A DNA stretch of 64,000 bases from Agromyces sp. Root81 (GCF_001429165.1 NZ_LMIR01000002.1:186001-250000); one strand, 5' to 3'; numbered from the stretch's first letter, positions 16,531-26,010 are shown. The notes: generated by a model from the letters alone, not told the origin. Numbers and translations: made by a program.

Positions 16531-17355
16531 ATGACCATCGCCACCGTCTCGAACGAGCGCGATCTCACCCGCCTCGACGAACTTCCCGTCGAGCTCATCG
16601 ACGAGCTGCCTGATTCGACGGACGCGGAGACCGCGACGACCCGCAGCGGACTCGGCAACTCCTTCGACCGCGTCCAGGCCGGCATCCAGGGCTGGCTCCG
16701 CCACTGGGAGCCGCAGCGCCTGCCCGCATTCACCGCGGTGCGCGACGTCATGCCCGCCGGCGATCGGGGCCGCTCCTCCCTGCTGGCCGCCCCGACGCAG
16801 CCCGACGGCGCCGTGCGACTGACCGCGAGCCTCTACGACCCACCGAACCGCGACGGCGACCCGCTCGCCTGGTCGCGCAACTGGGCGAGCCTCGCCGTGC
16901 TGCCACCGGCACGGGAATCGGGCCGGCTGTTCTACCGATTCCGTGTCTCGAGCCGGCTCGTGCTCGACGGGCAGGCCTCGCTCAGCCTCGTCTCGACGAG
17001 CGTGAACTTCGGCGTCGTCGCCGACGTCGGAAAGGCCAGCCCCTTCAACGTCACCGGCTTCGCCACGCCGATCGCGCGACCCCTCATGGGCGTGCAATGC
17101 CGCGCAGACCAGGATGCCTCGGCGTCGCAGGTCTTCGAGGGATCGATCGCCGTGCGCCAGGGCGAGACCCCTGCGATGGCGTTCGTCATCGGCACCGACC
17201 TGCTCTTCGAGAACGGGTGGGTGCGGATGCACGAGGGCTCCAGCACGTGGACCGGCCCGACCGAGCCCGGGGCGAGCGGCACGATCGAGTTCCGCTACGC
17301 GCCCGCCGCGATGCTGCGCCTGCTCGGCCGGCTCGACGAACCGCACGTCGCCTGA
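16531..17355 (+). CDS. Protein of unknown function
   Basis: A 274-residue protein I do not recognise. It has no signal peptide or membrane span. The N-terminal 45 residues are acidic (LDELPVELIDELPDS); the rest is rich in beta-branched and aromatic residues with Gly/Ser turns (for example GRLFYRFRVSSRLVLDG and GTIEFRYAPAAM), suggesting an all-beta fold. A good GGAGG site lies before the ATG, and base composition matches its neighbours, so it is very likely a real gene. The 143-base gap to the exporter gene shows no clear terminator or promoter. Confidence 0.7.
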   Translation: MTIATVSNERDLTRLDELPVELIDELPDSTDAETATTRSGLGNSFDRVQAGIQGWLRHWEPQRLPAFTAVRDVMPAGDRGRSSLLAAPTQPDGAVRLTASLYDPPNRDGDPLAWSRNWASLAVLPPARESGRLFYRFRVSSRLVLDGQASLSLVSTSVNFGVVADVGKASPFNVTGFATPIARPLMGVQCRADQDASASQVFEGSIAVRQGETPAMAFVIGTDLLFENGWVRMHEGSSTWTGPTEPGASGTIEFRYAPAAMLRLLGRLDEPHVA

Positions 17356-17415
17356 GTCCATTCGGCCACGGCTCCGGCCCTGTACGCCTCGGCCGAGGTG
17401 GACGAGAATCGGCTG

Positions 17416-17925
17416 ATGACGCACTTCGTCGTCGTGCTGCCGCTCTCGCCGCTCGCGGCAGACGAGTCGTTCACCGTCGCGGGCTGGCCGCTGCACGTCA
17501 CGCTCGTCGAGCCGTTCGCCACCGAACAGCCGAAGGAGGTCGTCGCGGCGGCGCTCAGCCGGGTGGCCTTCGGCGCTCGGACGATCAGCAGCACCGCGGG
17601 CGAGTCCGCCATGTTCGGTCGTCGACACGACGTTCCGGTGACCCTCATCCGCGACGGCGGTGAGATCTCCGCACTCCGAGCCGAGGCGCTCGCGGCCCTC
17701 GCCGCCGCAGAGATCGATGCCGGCCGCCTTCGCACCGACTTCCGCCCGCACGTCACCGTCAAACGCCACGGCGGTGTGAACCCCGGCGAGCGCGTGGTGC
17801 TCGGGCAACTCGCCCTCATCGACATGCGGCCGCCGACGGGCGCGCATCACCGCCGCGTGCTCGGCGCGTGGCCCCTCGGCGGGGCGACCCTCACCCGTTC
17901 GCCGCCCCTGACGACACGCGACTGA
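17416..17925 (+). CDS. 2H phosphoesterase / 2'-5' RNA ligase family protein
   Basis: A 169-residue protein of the 2H phosphoesterase superfamily, defined by two H-x-T-x motifs: HVTL at 27-30 and HVTV at 112-115. Members act on 2',3'-cyclic or 2',5'-linked phosphodiesters of RNA or nucleotides; the substrate here is unknown. The ATG at 17416 is preferred over an in-frame GTG at 17398 because GAGAA sits seven bases upstream and the protein then starts at the first strand. Its last 35 bases overlap the 3' end of the convergent alpha-mannosidase gene. Confidence 0.75.
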   Translation: MTHFVVVLPLSPLAADESFTVAGWPLHVTLVEPFATEQPKEVVAAALSRVAFGARTISSTAGESAMFGRRHDVPVTLIRDGGEISALRAEALAALAAAEIDAGRLRTDFRPHVTVKRHGGVNPGERVVLGQLALIDMRPPTGAHHRRVLGAWPLGGATLTRSPPLTTRD

Positions 17926-20900
17926 TGCGCACGGTCGCCAACTGGAACGGGCGGAGCTCGAGCCGCCAGGCGCCGGCGCTTCCCTGCACCTCGACGAGCC
18001 GGGCCCGCGACTCGGCGAGGGGACGCTCGAGGAGGTCGACCTCGGTCGCCACCGCTCCGGCGAGATCGGCGGAGAGCACGGCCTGCGCGCGCGCGCCGTG
18101 CGCCTCGTAGAGTCGCACCACGACGTCGCCCGAACGGTCTTCAGCGAGTTTGACCGCCTCGACGATGACCCCGTCGCCCGCGACGGCGATGAGCGGGTCG
18201 ATGCGATCGACCGCGGCGTCGAGCACGCGACGCGGCGGCACGTTGAGCCGGTATCCCTCGGCGACGGCCTCCGGGATCCCCGCGCCGGGCGCGATCGCCA
18301 CGCGGAAGACGTGCGACCCCTGGTCGGCCGTCGGATCGGGGTAGCGGGGGGCCCGCAGCAGCGACAGCCGCACGGTCGTCACCGTGGCGCCGTCGACGAC
18401 GGAGCGCGCGATGTCGTGCCCGTAGCTCGCGTCGTTGGCGACGGCGACGCCGTAGCCCGGCTCGCCGACGTGCACCCATCGGTGCGCGACGGACTCGAAG
18501 CGCGCCGCGTCCCACGAGGTGTTCGTGTGCGTCGGCCGATGGAGATGGCCGAACTGGATCTCGGACGTCGCCCGCTCGGCGTGCACGTCGAGCGGGAACG
18601 CGAGTTTCAGGAGCTTCTGCCGCTCGTGCCAGTCCACGTCGAGCCGCACGTCGAGCGCCCGTCCCATCGCATCGAGCGAGACGGTCTCGACGACCTCGGA
18701 CTCGCCGAACCGGCGGACGATGCGCACGACGACGCAGGCGGGGTCGTCGTCGAGGATCTCGATCGACTCGAGTTCGCGGAGTTCGACGACGTTGCGGCGG
18801 TCCTGGACGTCGATGTCCCAGGCGTCCCACTGGTTGGGCGTGTCGCGGAAGAGCTGCAGCAGCTTCGCCGCACCGCCCTCGGGGATCGCGTCGCGGCCGG
18901 TCCTCTGGTCGACGAGGGAGACGAGGAGGCCATGGTCGTCGAGCACGGCCTCGAGCCGGGCGTTCGCCAGCACGATCCGCTCGCCGTCGCGCCGCACGGT
19001 TGCCGCGGCATCCGTCACCGGTGCCACCGCCGCCGCGAGCGCGGCGACTCCGTCGAGCGCGAGCGGTCCGGCGTTCGCGACGACGCGCTGCTCGCCCGCG
19101 CCGACGAGCGAGCGCAGCGAACGCGCGATGATCGTCTCGAGCACCTCGGCGACCTCCGCGTAGCGGCGCTCCGCCTCGGCGTGCACCCAGGCGATCGACG
19201 ACCCGGGCAGGATGTCGTGGAACTGCTGGAGCAGCACCGTGTGCCAGGCGCCTTCCAGTTCCTCGTACGGGTACTGGAGTTCTCCGCGCACGGCCGCGGT
19301 GGCCGCCCACAGCTCGGCCTCCCGCAGGAGGTGCTCGCTGCGCCGGTTCCCCCGCTTCGTCCGCGCCTGCGAGGTGTACGTTCCGCGATGGAACTCGAGG
19401 TACAACTCGCCCGACCAGACGGGCGGCTTCGGCAGCTCCGCCTCCGCCGCCTCGAAGAACTCGCGCGGACTCGACAGGACGACCCGCGGCGACCCCTCGA
19501 GATCCGCCGTGCGCGCCGCCGCGGCGAGCATCTCCTCGGTGGGCCCGCCGCCGCCGTCGCCCCAGCCGAACGGCACGAGCGAGGTGTTGCCGGAGCCGTG
19601 CTCGGCGTACTGCCGCTCCGCGCGCGCGAGCTCGGCGCCCGAGAGTTCGGAGTTGTACGTGTCGACGGGAGGGAAGTGCGTGAAGATGCGCGTGCCGTCG
19701 ATGCCCTCCCAGTCGAAGGTGTGGTGGGGCATCACGTTCGTCTCATTCCAGGAGATCTTCTGCGTGAGGAACCAGCGACTGCCCGCCGCTCGGGCGATCT
19801 GCGGCAGCGCCCCCGAGTAGCCGAACGAATCCGGCAGCCACACCTCGAGCGGTTCGACGCCGAACTCCTCCATGAAGAAGCGCTTGCCAGCGACGAACTG
19901 GCGGGCGAGCGCCTCGCCGCCCGGCATGTTCGTGTCGGACTCGACCCACATGCCGCCGACCGGCACGAACGTCCCTTCGCGCACTCGCCGGCGAATCCGT
20001 TCGAACAGCTCGGGATAGCCCGCTTTCAGCCAGGCGAACTGCTGGGCGGATGACGCGGCGAACACGAAGCCCGGATTCCGCTCGATGAGCGCATCGACGT
20101 TCGAGAAGGTCCGCGCCACCTTCCGCACGGTCTCGCGGGTCGGCCACAGCCAGGCGCTGTCGATGTGCGCATGGCCGACGCCGTGCACCCGGTGCGAACT
20201 CGCCCACGCCGGAGCGGAGAGGGCAGGTGCCAGCATCTCACGCCCCAGCGCCGCGGTGCCCGAGACGTCGTCGGGATCCATCGCGTCGACGCATCGTTCG
20301 AGCGCCCGGAGGATCTGGGCTCGCCGTGGCAGCGCGTCGGGCAGTTCGGCGTGCAAGCCGCGCAGGGTCCAGAGGTCCTGTGCGAGCTCCCAGACCGGGA
20401 GGTCACGCAGCGCCAGCTCGAGTCGGCGCATCAGGTAGAGCGGCGCCTCCCCGGCCGTCGCGGGGTCGCCGAGCGGTGTCGGGGCGAAGGACCACCCGCC
20501 CTGGAGATCGGGGTTGGATGCCGCCTCGAGGTACAGCTCGAACTCCCGCCCGGGCTCGATCCGGAGCGGGACGGCGCGGTTCAACGGCTCGATCGCCTTC
20601 AGGATGACCCCGTCGGCGCTCCAGACCGTGCCTTCGGCCTGGAAGCCCGGTGCCGCACCGGTGAACCCGAGATCCACCACGAGTTCGACACGGGCATCGC
20701 GTTCGGCCGCCCACGCCTCGGGCACGCGGCCGCGGATGCGGAACCAGGTCGTGCCCCAGGGACGGCCCCACGGGACATCCATCGCGAAGGGCTCGAATCG
20801 CTGCGCGACCGCCTCGGCGAACGGCACCGGCTCGCCGGGCGCCACCCACTGCTCGATCGAGACGGGAGCGCTCCGGCGGTGGAGCGCCGGCTCGATGCGC

Positions 20901-20953
20901 TCGGCGACGAATCGTGCGATCCGCCGTTCGACCAGCCTGCTGTCATCGTGCAT
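17891..20953 (-). CDS. Alpha-mannosidase, glycoside hydrolase family 38
   Basis: A 1020-residue cytoplasmic exo-mannosidase. An N-terminal region of about 240 residues precedes the GH38 catalytic domain with GHAHIDSAWLWP around 258-268 and the nucleophile motif WLPDSFGYSG around 371-380, then the family's C-terminal beta domains. No signal peptide is visible, consistent with hydrolysis of mannosides imported by the adjacent ABC system. It is the last gene of the ROK-controlled operon, eight bases after the second permease gene. Its stop overlaps the convergent 2H gene by 35 bases. Confidence 0.93.
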   Translation of the reverse strand: MHDDSRLVERRIARFVAERIEPALHRRSAPVSIEQWVAPGEPVPFAEAVAQRFEPFAMDVPWGRPWGTTWFRIRGRVPEAWAAERDARVELVVDLGFTGAAPGFQAEGTVWSADGVILKAIEPLNRAVPLRIEPGREFELYLEAASNPDLQGGWSFAPTPLGDPATAGEAPLYLMRRLELALRDLPVWELAQDLWTLRGLHAELPDALPRRAQILRALERCVDAMDPDDVSGTAALGREMLAPALSAPAWASSHRVHGVGHAHIDSAWLWPTRETVRKVARTFSNVDALIERNPGFVFAASSAQQFAWLKAGYPELFERIRRRVREGTFVPVGGMWVESDTNMPGGEALARQFVAGKRFFMEEFGVEPLEVWLPDSFGYSGALPQIARAAGSRWFLTQKISWNETNVMPHHTFDWEGIDGTRIFTHFPPVDTYNSELSGAELARAERQYAEHGSGNTSLVPFGWGDGGGGPTEEMLAAAARTADLEGSPRVVLSSPREFFEAAEAELPKPPVWSGELYLEFHRGTYTSQARTKRGNRRSEHLLREAELWAATAAVRGELQYPYEELEGAWHTVLLQQFHDILPGSSIAWVHAEAERRYAEVAEVLETIIARSLRSLVGAGEQRVVANAGPLALDGVAALAAAVAPVTDAAATVRRDGERIVLANARLEAVLDDHGLLVSLVDQRTGRDAIPEGGAAKLLQLFRDTPNQWDAWDIDVQDRRNVVELRELESIEILDDDPACVVVRIVRRFGESEVVETVSLDAMGRALDVRLDVDWHERQKLLKLAFPLDVHAERATSEIQFGHLHRPTHTNTSWDAARFESVAHRWVHVGEPGYGVAVANDASYGHDIARSVVDGATVTTVRLSLLRAPRYPDPTADQGSHVFRVAIAPGAGIPEAVAEGYRLNVPPRRVLDAAVDRIDPLIAVAGDGVIVEAVKLAEDRSGDVVVRLYEAHGARAQAVLSADLAGAVATEVDLLERPLAESRARLVEVQGSAGAWRLELRPFQLATVRISRVSSGAANG

Positions 20954-20961
20954 CGGAATCC

Positions 20962-21837
20962 CTATCCCTTGATCGCGCCCTGCATGGCGAACGAGCCGCC
21001 GATGCCCTTCGACACGATGACGTAGAGCACCACCACCGGCAACGAGTAGATGAGCGAGTACGCCGCGAGCTCACCGTACGCGACGGTGCCGTACTGGCCG
21101 AAGAAGCTGAAGACGCTCACCGAGGCGGGTTGCTTCGAGGGCGAGAGCAGCAGGATGAACGGCACGAAGAAGTTCCCCCATGCCTGGATGAAGACGAAGA
21201 TGAAGACGACGGCGAGCCCCGGGCGCATGAGCGGGAGCACGATCAGACGGAGTGCACGCATCGCGGAGGCGCCGTCGACCCACGCCGCCTCCTCGAGCGA
21301 GACCGGCACCGAGTCCATGAAGTTCTTCGTCATCCAGATCGCCATCGGCAGGCTCGTCGCCGCGAGGAAGAAGGTCACGGCTGCGAGGTTGTCGAGCATT
21401 CCGAGGCGCACGAAGAGGCTGTAGACCGGCACCATGATCGCGGTGATCGGCAGGCAGGTGCCGAACAGGATCGCGGAGAGGTAGGGCGTGTTGAACCGCG
21501 AGTTGTACCGCGAGATCGGGTACGCGGCGAGCACCGCGACGATCACCGTCACGATGGCGGAGCCGGCCGACAGCAGCGTGCTGTTCCAGAGCGGCAGCAG
21601 GGTGCGCTCGGGGGTGAGCACGGCGGCGTAGTGCTCGAGGGTGAAGTCGGTGGGCACGCGCGTCTGCTGGCTCGGCGCGGTGTCGATCGAGGCGAGGATG
21701 AGCCAGGCGAGCGGCACGAGGAAGCACGCGCCGATGACGAGCAGCACGACGTTCGAGGCGAGGGCGGCGACTGCTCGGCGCGGCGCGGCCATGCTCAGGG
21801 GACGCGGGCGGGCGGGTGCCGCCGGCTGCCCGGTCAT
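20962..21837 (-). CDS. Carbohydrate ABC importer permease (MalG/CUT1 type)
   Basis: A 291-residue permease with about six transmembrane spans and the EAA loop LEEAAWVDGASAMRALRLIVLPL characteristic of CUT1 sugar importers (here residues near 190-215). Together with the other permease it forms the membrane channel for a probable mannose-containing oligosaccharide. The ATG at 21837 overlaps the partner's stop (ATGA). No ATPase is encoded nearby, so a shared MsiK-type ATPase elsewhere is likely, as in other actinobacteria. Confidence 0.9.
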   Translation of the reverse strand: MTGQPAAPARPRPLSMAAPRRAVAALASNVVLLVIGACFLVPLAWLILASIDTAPSQQTRVPTDFTLEHYAAVLTPERTLLPLWNSTLLSAGSAIVTVIVAVLAAYPISRYNSRFNTPYLSAILFGTCLPITAIMVPVYSLFVRLGMLDNLAAVTFFLAATSLPMAIWMTKNFMDSVPVSLEEAAWVDGASAMRALRLIVLPLMRPGLAVVFIFVFIQAWGNFFVPFILLLSPSKQPASVSVFSFFGQYGTVAYGELAAYSLIYSLPVVVLYVIVSKGIGGSFAMQGAIKG

Positions 21838-22784
21838 GCGTCCCTCCCGGGCCGGATGGTGCGCAGGTAGAGCACCGAGAACACGGCCCCGATCAGGATC
21901 ATGACGACCGCGATCGCCGATCCGTAGCCGATCTCCTGGAACTTGAAGGCCTCCTGGTAGGCGAGGATCGGCAGCGTCGTGCTGCTGATGCCCGGGCCGC
22001 CCTTCGTCATCACCCAGATCAGCGTGAAGACGGCGAGCGTCTGCAGGGTGATCAGCATGAGGTTGGTGGCGATGCTCCCCCGGATCATCGGGATCGTCAC
22101 CCAGACGAGTCGCTTGAGCCCGCCGGCCCCGTCGATGACGGCGGCCTCGGTGATCTCGGGAGGCACATCGTTCAGCGCGGCCTCGTAGACCATCATCGAG
22201 AACGCCGTGCCGCGCCAGATGTTCGCGAGGATCACGGCCAGCATCGGGAACTCGTAGAGCCAGTTCGCTCCGTCGATGCCGATCCCTGCGAGCAGCTGGT
22301 TGAGGGTTCCGTCGTCGGCGAAGTAGGCGTACGCGGCGAAGGCCGCGACGATCTCGGGCAGCACCCACGCGCCGACCACGATCGTCGTCACGATGGCGCG
22401 CGTCGCCCGAGTGACCCGGCCGAGGAGCAGCGCGATCGCGAGCCCCAGCGCGTTCTGGCCGATGACCGCCGACGCGATGACGAAGACGACGGTCAGCCAG
22501 ACGGAGATCGGGAAGCCCGGGTCCTGGAGGAGTCGCGTGTAGTTCTCGAACCCGACCCAGGACGGGTCCTTGGCCTCACGGCCGGTGAGCGCGGTGTTCG
22601 TGAAGGAGATCGTGATCGACCAGATGACCGGGCCCGCCATGAACAGCGCGAGCAGCAGAATCGACGGGACGACGGGGAGGAATCGAGCGATCGAGGCGCG
22701 CGATGACCGGCCGACGCGGGAGTTCGGGTCTTCCCGCGACGGCCGGACGGCGCCGTCACGCAGTGCCGAAGTGGATGCCACCAC
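21834..22784 (-). CDS. Carbohydrate ABC importer permease (MalF/CUT1 type)
   Basis: A 316-residue permease. A basic cytoplasmic tail of about 35 residues leads into six or so membrane spans, with the EAA loop PPEITEAAVIDGAGGLKRLVWVTIP. It pairs with the MalG-type protein downstream (four-base overlap). It starts three bases after the binding-protein gene ends, so the three are co-transcribed. Confidence 0.9.
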   Translation of the reverse strand: MVASTSALRDGAVRPSREDPNSRVGRSSRASIARFLPVVPSILLLALFMAGPVIWSITISFTNTALTGREAKDPSWVGFENYTRLLQDPGFPISVWLTVVFVIASAVIGQNALGLAIALLLGRVTRATRAIVTTIVVGAWVLPEIVAAFAAYAYFADDGTLNQLLAGIGIDGANWLYEFPMLAVILANIWRGTAFSMMVYEAALNDVPPEITEAAVIDGAGGLKRLVWVTIPMIRGSIATNLMLITLQTLAVFTLIWVMTKGGPGISSTTLPILAYQEAFKFQEIGYGSAIAVVMILIGAVFSVLYLRTIRPGRDA

Positions 22785-22787
22785 CCG

Positions 22788-24134
22788 TCACTGCGTCACA
22801 TTCTCATCGCCGACGATGCCGATCACGGCGTCGTCGTATGCCGCGGCGGCCTCTTCGGGGCTCATCTGGCCGGTCATGACCGCCTCGGTGGCAGCCTGGA
22901 TCTCGGCCGAGATCTGCGGGTAGTCGGCGGTCGCCGGGCGGAAGTGCGTGACGCTCACGAGGTCGGTGAAGAAGCCGATGAACGGGTTCGCCTCGAGGTA
23001 CGCGGGGTCTTCGGCGACGTCGGCGCGAACCGCGATCTGCGAGTTGGCGATGTTGTACTCGAGCGCGTTCTCCCGATCGAGCGCCATGGCGAGGAAGTCG
23101 AACGACGCATCGGGGTTCTGGCTCTGAGCACCGACCGCGAGGGTCCATCCACCCGAGAGGCTCACCGCCCCGTCGCCCTGGCCGTTCTGCGTCGGGAAGG
23201 CGGCGACTCCGATGTCGTCGACGTACTCGGGCCATTCGTACGATCCGTCCTGCTTCCAGAACGAGGGTGACCACGATCCTTCGATCGTGCCCGCGATCTG
23301 CCCGCCGGGGAACCACTCGCCGAACAGCTTCTGCCACATCGAGCCGTCGAGCGCGACGTCGGGGGCCGGAGCGAGGCCCTCGCCGTAGAGGGTCTCGATG
23401 AAGGCGAGCGAGTCGACGAAGCCCTGCGAGCCGGTGACCCACTTCTGGTCTTCGGCGTCGTAGAGCGTGTCGTCGGTGCCGTACATGAGCATGCCGAAGC
23501 CCTGCATGACCGACCCCTCGCCTGCCGGCTTGCCGGAGTACACGTTGAACGCGACCTTGTCGGGCGACGCCGCCTTGACAGCACGGGCGGTCTCGAGGAT
23601 CTCCTCCCAGCTCTTCGGCTCCCACGGGAGCGGCACCCCTGCCGCCTCCAGCACCGACTTGGAGTACCAGATTCCGCGAGTGTCGGTGCCGAGCGGCACC
23701 GCGTAGACGCTGCCGTCGTCGGCCCGCCCGGCCTCCTTCGCCCCGTCGTTGAACTGCTCCCAGTCCTCCCACTCGGCGAGGTATTCGTCGAGGTTCAGGA
23801 GGTAGCCGGCGTCGACGTCGCTCCGCACGCGGAACGTGTCCTCGTAGAACACGTCGGGCGCGGTCTCTGCGCTCTGCTGCATGAGTGCGAGCTTCGTGGC
23901 GTAGTCGCCCTCGTCGGCGACGATGGGTTCGAGCTCGACGGTGATGCCGGGGTTGGCGGCCTCGAACTCGGGCTTGACCTTCTGGAAGAGCTCGTCGAGC
24001 GCGACGAAGCCGTCGGTCTTCTGGTAGACGACCGTGATCGTCTTGGACTCGTCCGCCGCCGGGCTGCACCCGGCGAAGGCGAGAGCCGCCGCAGAGACGG
24101 TCGCCACGCCGGCGAGTACGCGAGAGAAACGCAT
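22788..24134 (-). CDS. Carbohydrate ABC importer substrate-binding lipoprotein
   Basis: A 448-residue extracytoplasmic solute-binding protein, family 1. The signal peptide ends in a lipobox with Cys23 (FAGC). The mature domain has the sugar-binding pattern of this family (VYQKTDGFVALDELFQ, later SGGWTLAVGAQSQNPDA). It would capture the sugar for the two permeases downstream. AGGAG precedes the ATG at 24134. Because the operon ends in a GH38 alpha-mannosidase, a mannoside is the most likely ligand; that is inference. Confidence 0.9.
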   Translation of the reverse strand: MRFSRVLAGVATVSAAALAFAGCSPAADESKTITVVYQKTDGFVALDELFQKVKPEFEAANPGITVELEPIVADEGDYATKLALMQQSAETAPDVFYEDTFRVRSDVDAGYLLNLDEYLAEWEDWEQFNDGAKEAGRADDGSVYAVPLGTDTRGIWYSKSVLEAAGVPLPWEPKSWEEILETARAVKAASPDKVAFNVYSGKPAGEGSVMQGFGMLMYGTDDTLYDAEDQKWVTGSQGFVDSLAFIETLYGEGLAPAPDVALDGSMWQKLFGEWFPGGQIAGTIEGSWSPSFWKQDGSYEWPEYVDDIGVAAFPTQNGQGDGAVSLSGGWTLAVGAQSQNPDASFDFLAMALDRENALEYNIANSQIAVRADVAEDPAYLEANPFIGFFTDLVSVTHFRPATADYPQISAEIQAATEAVMTGQMSPEEAAAAYDDAVIGIVGDENVTQ

Positions 24135-24181
24135 GGTGCTCCTTTGCTCCAGCTGGATCGAACGCGGTCGCGTCTGTCGAA

Positions 24182-24210
24182 ATAGTAAATCGAATGGAAT
24201 TACTCTGCAA
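24182..24210 (-). promoter_or_regulatory. Promoter with overlapping palindromic operator, mannoside operon
   Basis: On the minus strand TTGCAG (24210-24205), a 17-base spacer, then TACTAT (24187-24182). A 21-bp imperfect palindrome centred at 24194 (AGTAAATCGA / TGGAATTACT, 8 of 10 pairs) fills the spacer and touches the -10, the position expected for a repressor site. The ROK regulator encoded just upstream is the natural candidate. Confidence 0.7.
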
Positions 24211-24241
24211 GCCCCCGCTCCCACCCGAGCCGAACCCGCCG

Positions 24242-25507
24242 TCAGGCGTCGAGCATCAGGCGCGCCGCCGACGGCCCGAGCGTGCGCTCGAGCACCAGGC
24301 AGGCCGCCCCGACGGCAGCCACGTCCTCGCCGGCCGATGTGCCGACGACCGGCACCCGCCGGATCGACCGGGTGACGCTCAATTCGTCGAGCAGCGCGGG
24401 AATGCGCTCGAGGTGATACGGGCGGAATCGCTGCCAGAAGGGCCCGCCGAACACGACCCGGTCGACATCGAGCAGGTCGGAGAGCACGGCGACGGCCTTC
24501 GCCGTCCGAGCCGACGAGCGCTCGAGGATCTGACGCGCCCCGGCGTCTCCGTCGGCGGCGAGGTCGCAGAGCGCCGAGAAGCGCACATCGACGTCGTGCG
24601 CACCGCTGCGCAGTCGCGTGTCTTCGAGCACGCCGAGCCGTTCGGCTTCGGTCACGAGGGCCTCGGGGGTGCACGTGGCGGCGATGCATCCGTGCAGGCC
24701 GCACGTGCACACGGCCCCGCCCGGGTCCACGACGATGTGACCGACCTCGCCGGCGTTGCCCGTGGCTCCGCGCACGACCTCGTCGTCGAGCACCAGGCCG
24801 GCGCCGATCCCGGTGCCGAGGTAGAAGAACACGAAGCTGCCGACCCCGTTGGCGCCCCCGGTCCACATCTCGGCGACCGCCGCCGCCGTGACGTCCTTGT
24901 CGACCAGCACCGGCAGGCCCGTGGATTCGGCGAGCGCATCGCGGAGCGGCACCCGGTGCCAGCCGAGCAGGTGGGGCGGATCGACGATGGTGCCGCGCTC
25001 GGCGTCGATCGGGCCGGGCGCGGCGACTCCGAGCCCCACGATCTTCTCGCGGCGCACGCCGGATTCGGCGATCAGCCGGTCGAGTCCGTCATGGATGCTC
25101 GACATCACGAGTCGGGGGTCGTTCGCGATGGGGGTGCGCCGGCGCGCGTGCGCGACCACGGTCCCCTCGAGATCGAGCACGACGAACGTCATCACGGCCG
25201 GATCGATGTGCACCCCGGCCGCATACGCGCCGCCGGGGTTCAGCCGGAGCAGCGTTCGCGGCTTTCCGGGGCCGGAACTGGCCTTGCCCGCCTCCACCAC
25301 GAGGTCGCCGTCGAGCAGTCGTCGCACGACGTTCGAGATCGTCTGCGCCGAGAGTCCGGTCGCCGCGACCAGTTCCACACGACTGCAGCCGCCACTCGAC
25401 CGTCGGATCGCGTCGAAGACGACCGACTGGTTGAAATCGCCCATGCGCGGCAGGTTCGTCCCGCGCCGCGCGCCTGTCGGATCACCCACCCAGTCTCCTC
25501 GACTCAT
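24242..25507 (-). CDS. ROK family transcriptional regulator
   Basis: A 421-residue sugar-responsive repressor. A winged helix-turn-helix lies at about residues 25-85 (SRVELVAATGLSAQTISNVVRRL), followed by the ROK sugar-kinase-like domain with GLGVAAPGPID, a phosphate-loop LGTGIGAGL and a zinc-type cysteine cluster CTCGLHGC. The residue after GC that is usually Glu is Ala in this protein. The start ATG at 25507 sits inside a perfect inverted repeat (25505-25529). It most likely represses the downstream mannoside operon through the palindrome at 24184-24204. Confidence 0.88.
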   Translation of the reverse strand: MSRGDWVGDPTGARRGTNLPRMGDFNQSVVFDAIRRSSGGCSRVELVAATGLSAQTISNVVRRLLDGDLVVEAGKASSGPGKPRTLLRLNPGGAYAAGVHIDPAVMTFVVLDLEGTVVAHARRRTPIANDPRLVMSSIHDGLDRLIAESGVRREKIVGLGVAAPGPIDAERGTIVDPPHLLGWHRVPLRDALAESTGLPVLVDKDVTAAAVAEMWTGGANGVGSFVFFYLGTGIGAGLVLDDEVVRGATGNAGEVGHIVVDPGGAVCTCGLHGCIAATCTPEALVTEAERLGVLEDTRLRSGAHDVDVRFSALCDLAADGDAGARQILERSSARTAKAVAVLSDLLDVDRVVFGGPFWQRFRPYHLERIPALLDELSVTRSIRRVPVVGTSAGEDVAAVGAACLVLERTLGPSAARLMLDA

Positions 25508-25529
25508 TTCTCACGACGTTGGAGAAATG
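25505..25529. promoter_or_regulatory. Inverted repeat at the ROK regulator start codon
   Basis: Perfect 8-bp arms CATTTCTC (25505-25512) and GAGAAATG (25522-25529) with a 9-base spacer. The start codon of the regulator is the first three bases of one arm. It could be an autoregulatory operator or an mRNA hairpin that covers the start. Confidence 0.6.
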
Positions 25530-25558
25530 CTACTCCGCGCGGGCGCGGGCGGCCGAGG

Positions 25559-25939
25559 TCAGCCGGCGTCGGTCTGCGCGAGTGACGGTTCGTCATCGGG
25601 CGAGCTGCGCTTCTGCCACGGCCAGCGACCGGAGACCTCGAGCTCGAGCGACCAGCTGAGGAACGTTCGGATGAGCACGATCATCGCGAGCACGAGCACC
25701 GACTCCACAGTGGGCGTGACGGCGACGGTCTTGATGATGTCGGCGGCCACGAGCAGCTCGAGGCCCAGCAGGATCGCCCGGCCGAGCACGCGGCGGAAGC
25801 GCTCGTAGATCGGGGACTTCCGGCGAAGCCCCCGGAGACCGGCATCGAGGCTCGCGTAGACGACGCCGACCACGATCGCCAGCACGCCGACGAAGTCGAT
25901 GACCCCGCCGATCGTCTCGATGACCGTGCTGAACTCCAT
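25559..25939 (-). CDS. DUF1622 family membrane protein
   Basis: A 126-residue protein with about three hydrophobic spans (DFVGVLAIVVGVVYASL, then ILLGLELLVAADIIKTVAV and VLVLAMIVLIRTFLSWSLELE). The GLELLVAADIIKT and RTFLSWSLE patterns match the DUF1622 family of small membrane proteins of unknown function. GGGAGG lies four bases before the ATG at 25939. It lies 51 bases upstream of the ROK gene on the same strand, but there is no functional reason to link them. Confidence 0.75.
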   Translation of the reverse strand: MEFSTVIETIGGVIDFVGVLAIVVGVVYASLDAGLRGLRRKSPIYERFRRVLGRAILLGLELLVAADIIKTVAVTPTVESVLVLAMIVLIRTFLSWSLELEVSGRWPWQKRSSPDDEPSLAQTDAG

Positions 25940-26010
25940 CGCGCCTCCCTGCGGCACACGCTAGCGCGGTGGCGGACGGCTCGGCGCGCGACGTGCCGAA
26001 ATGCCGTCGA

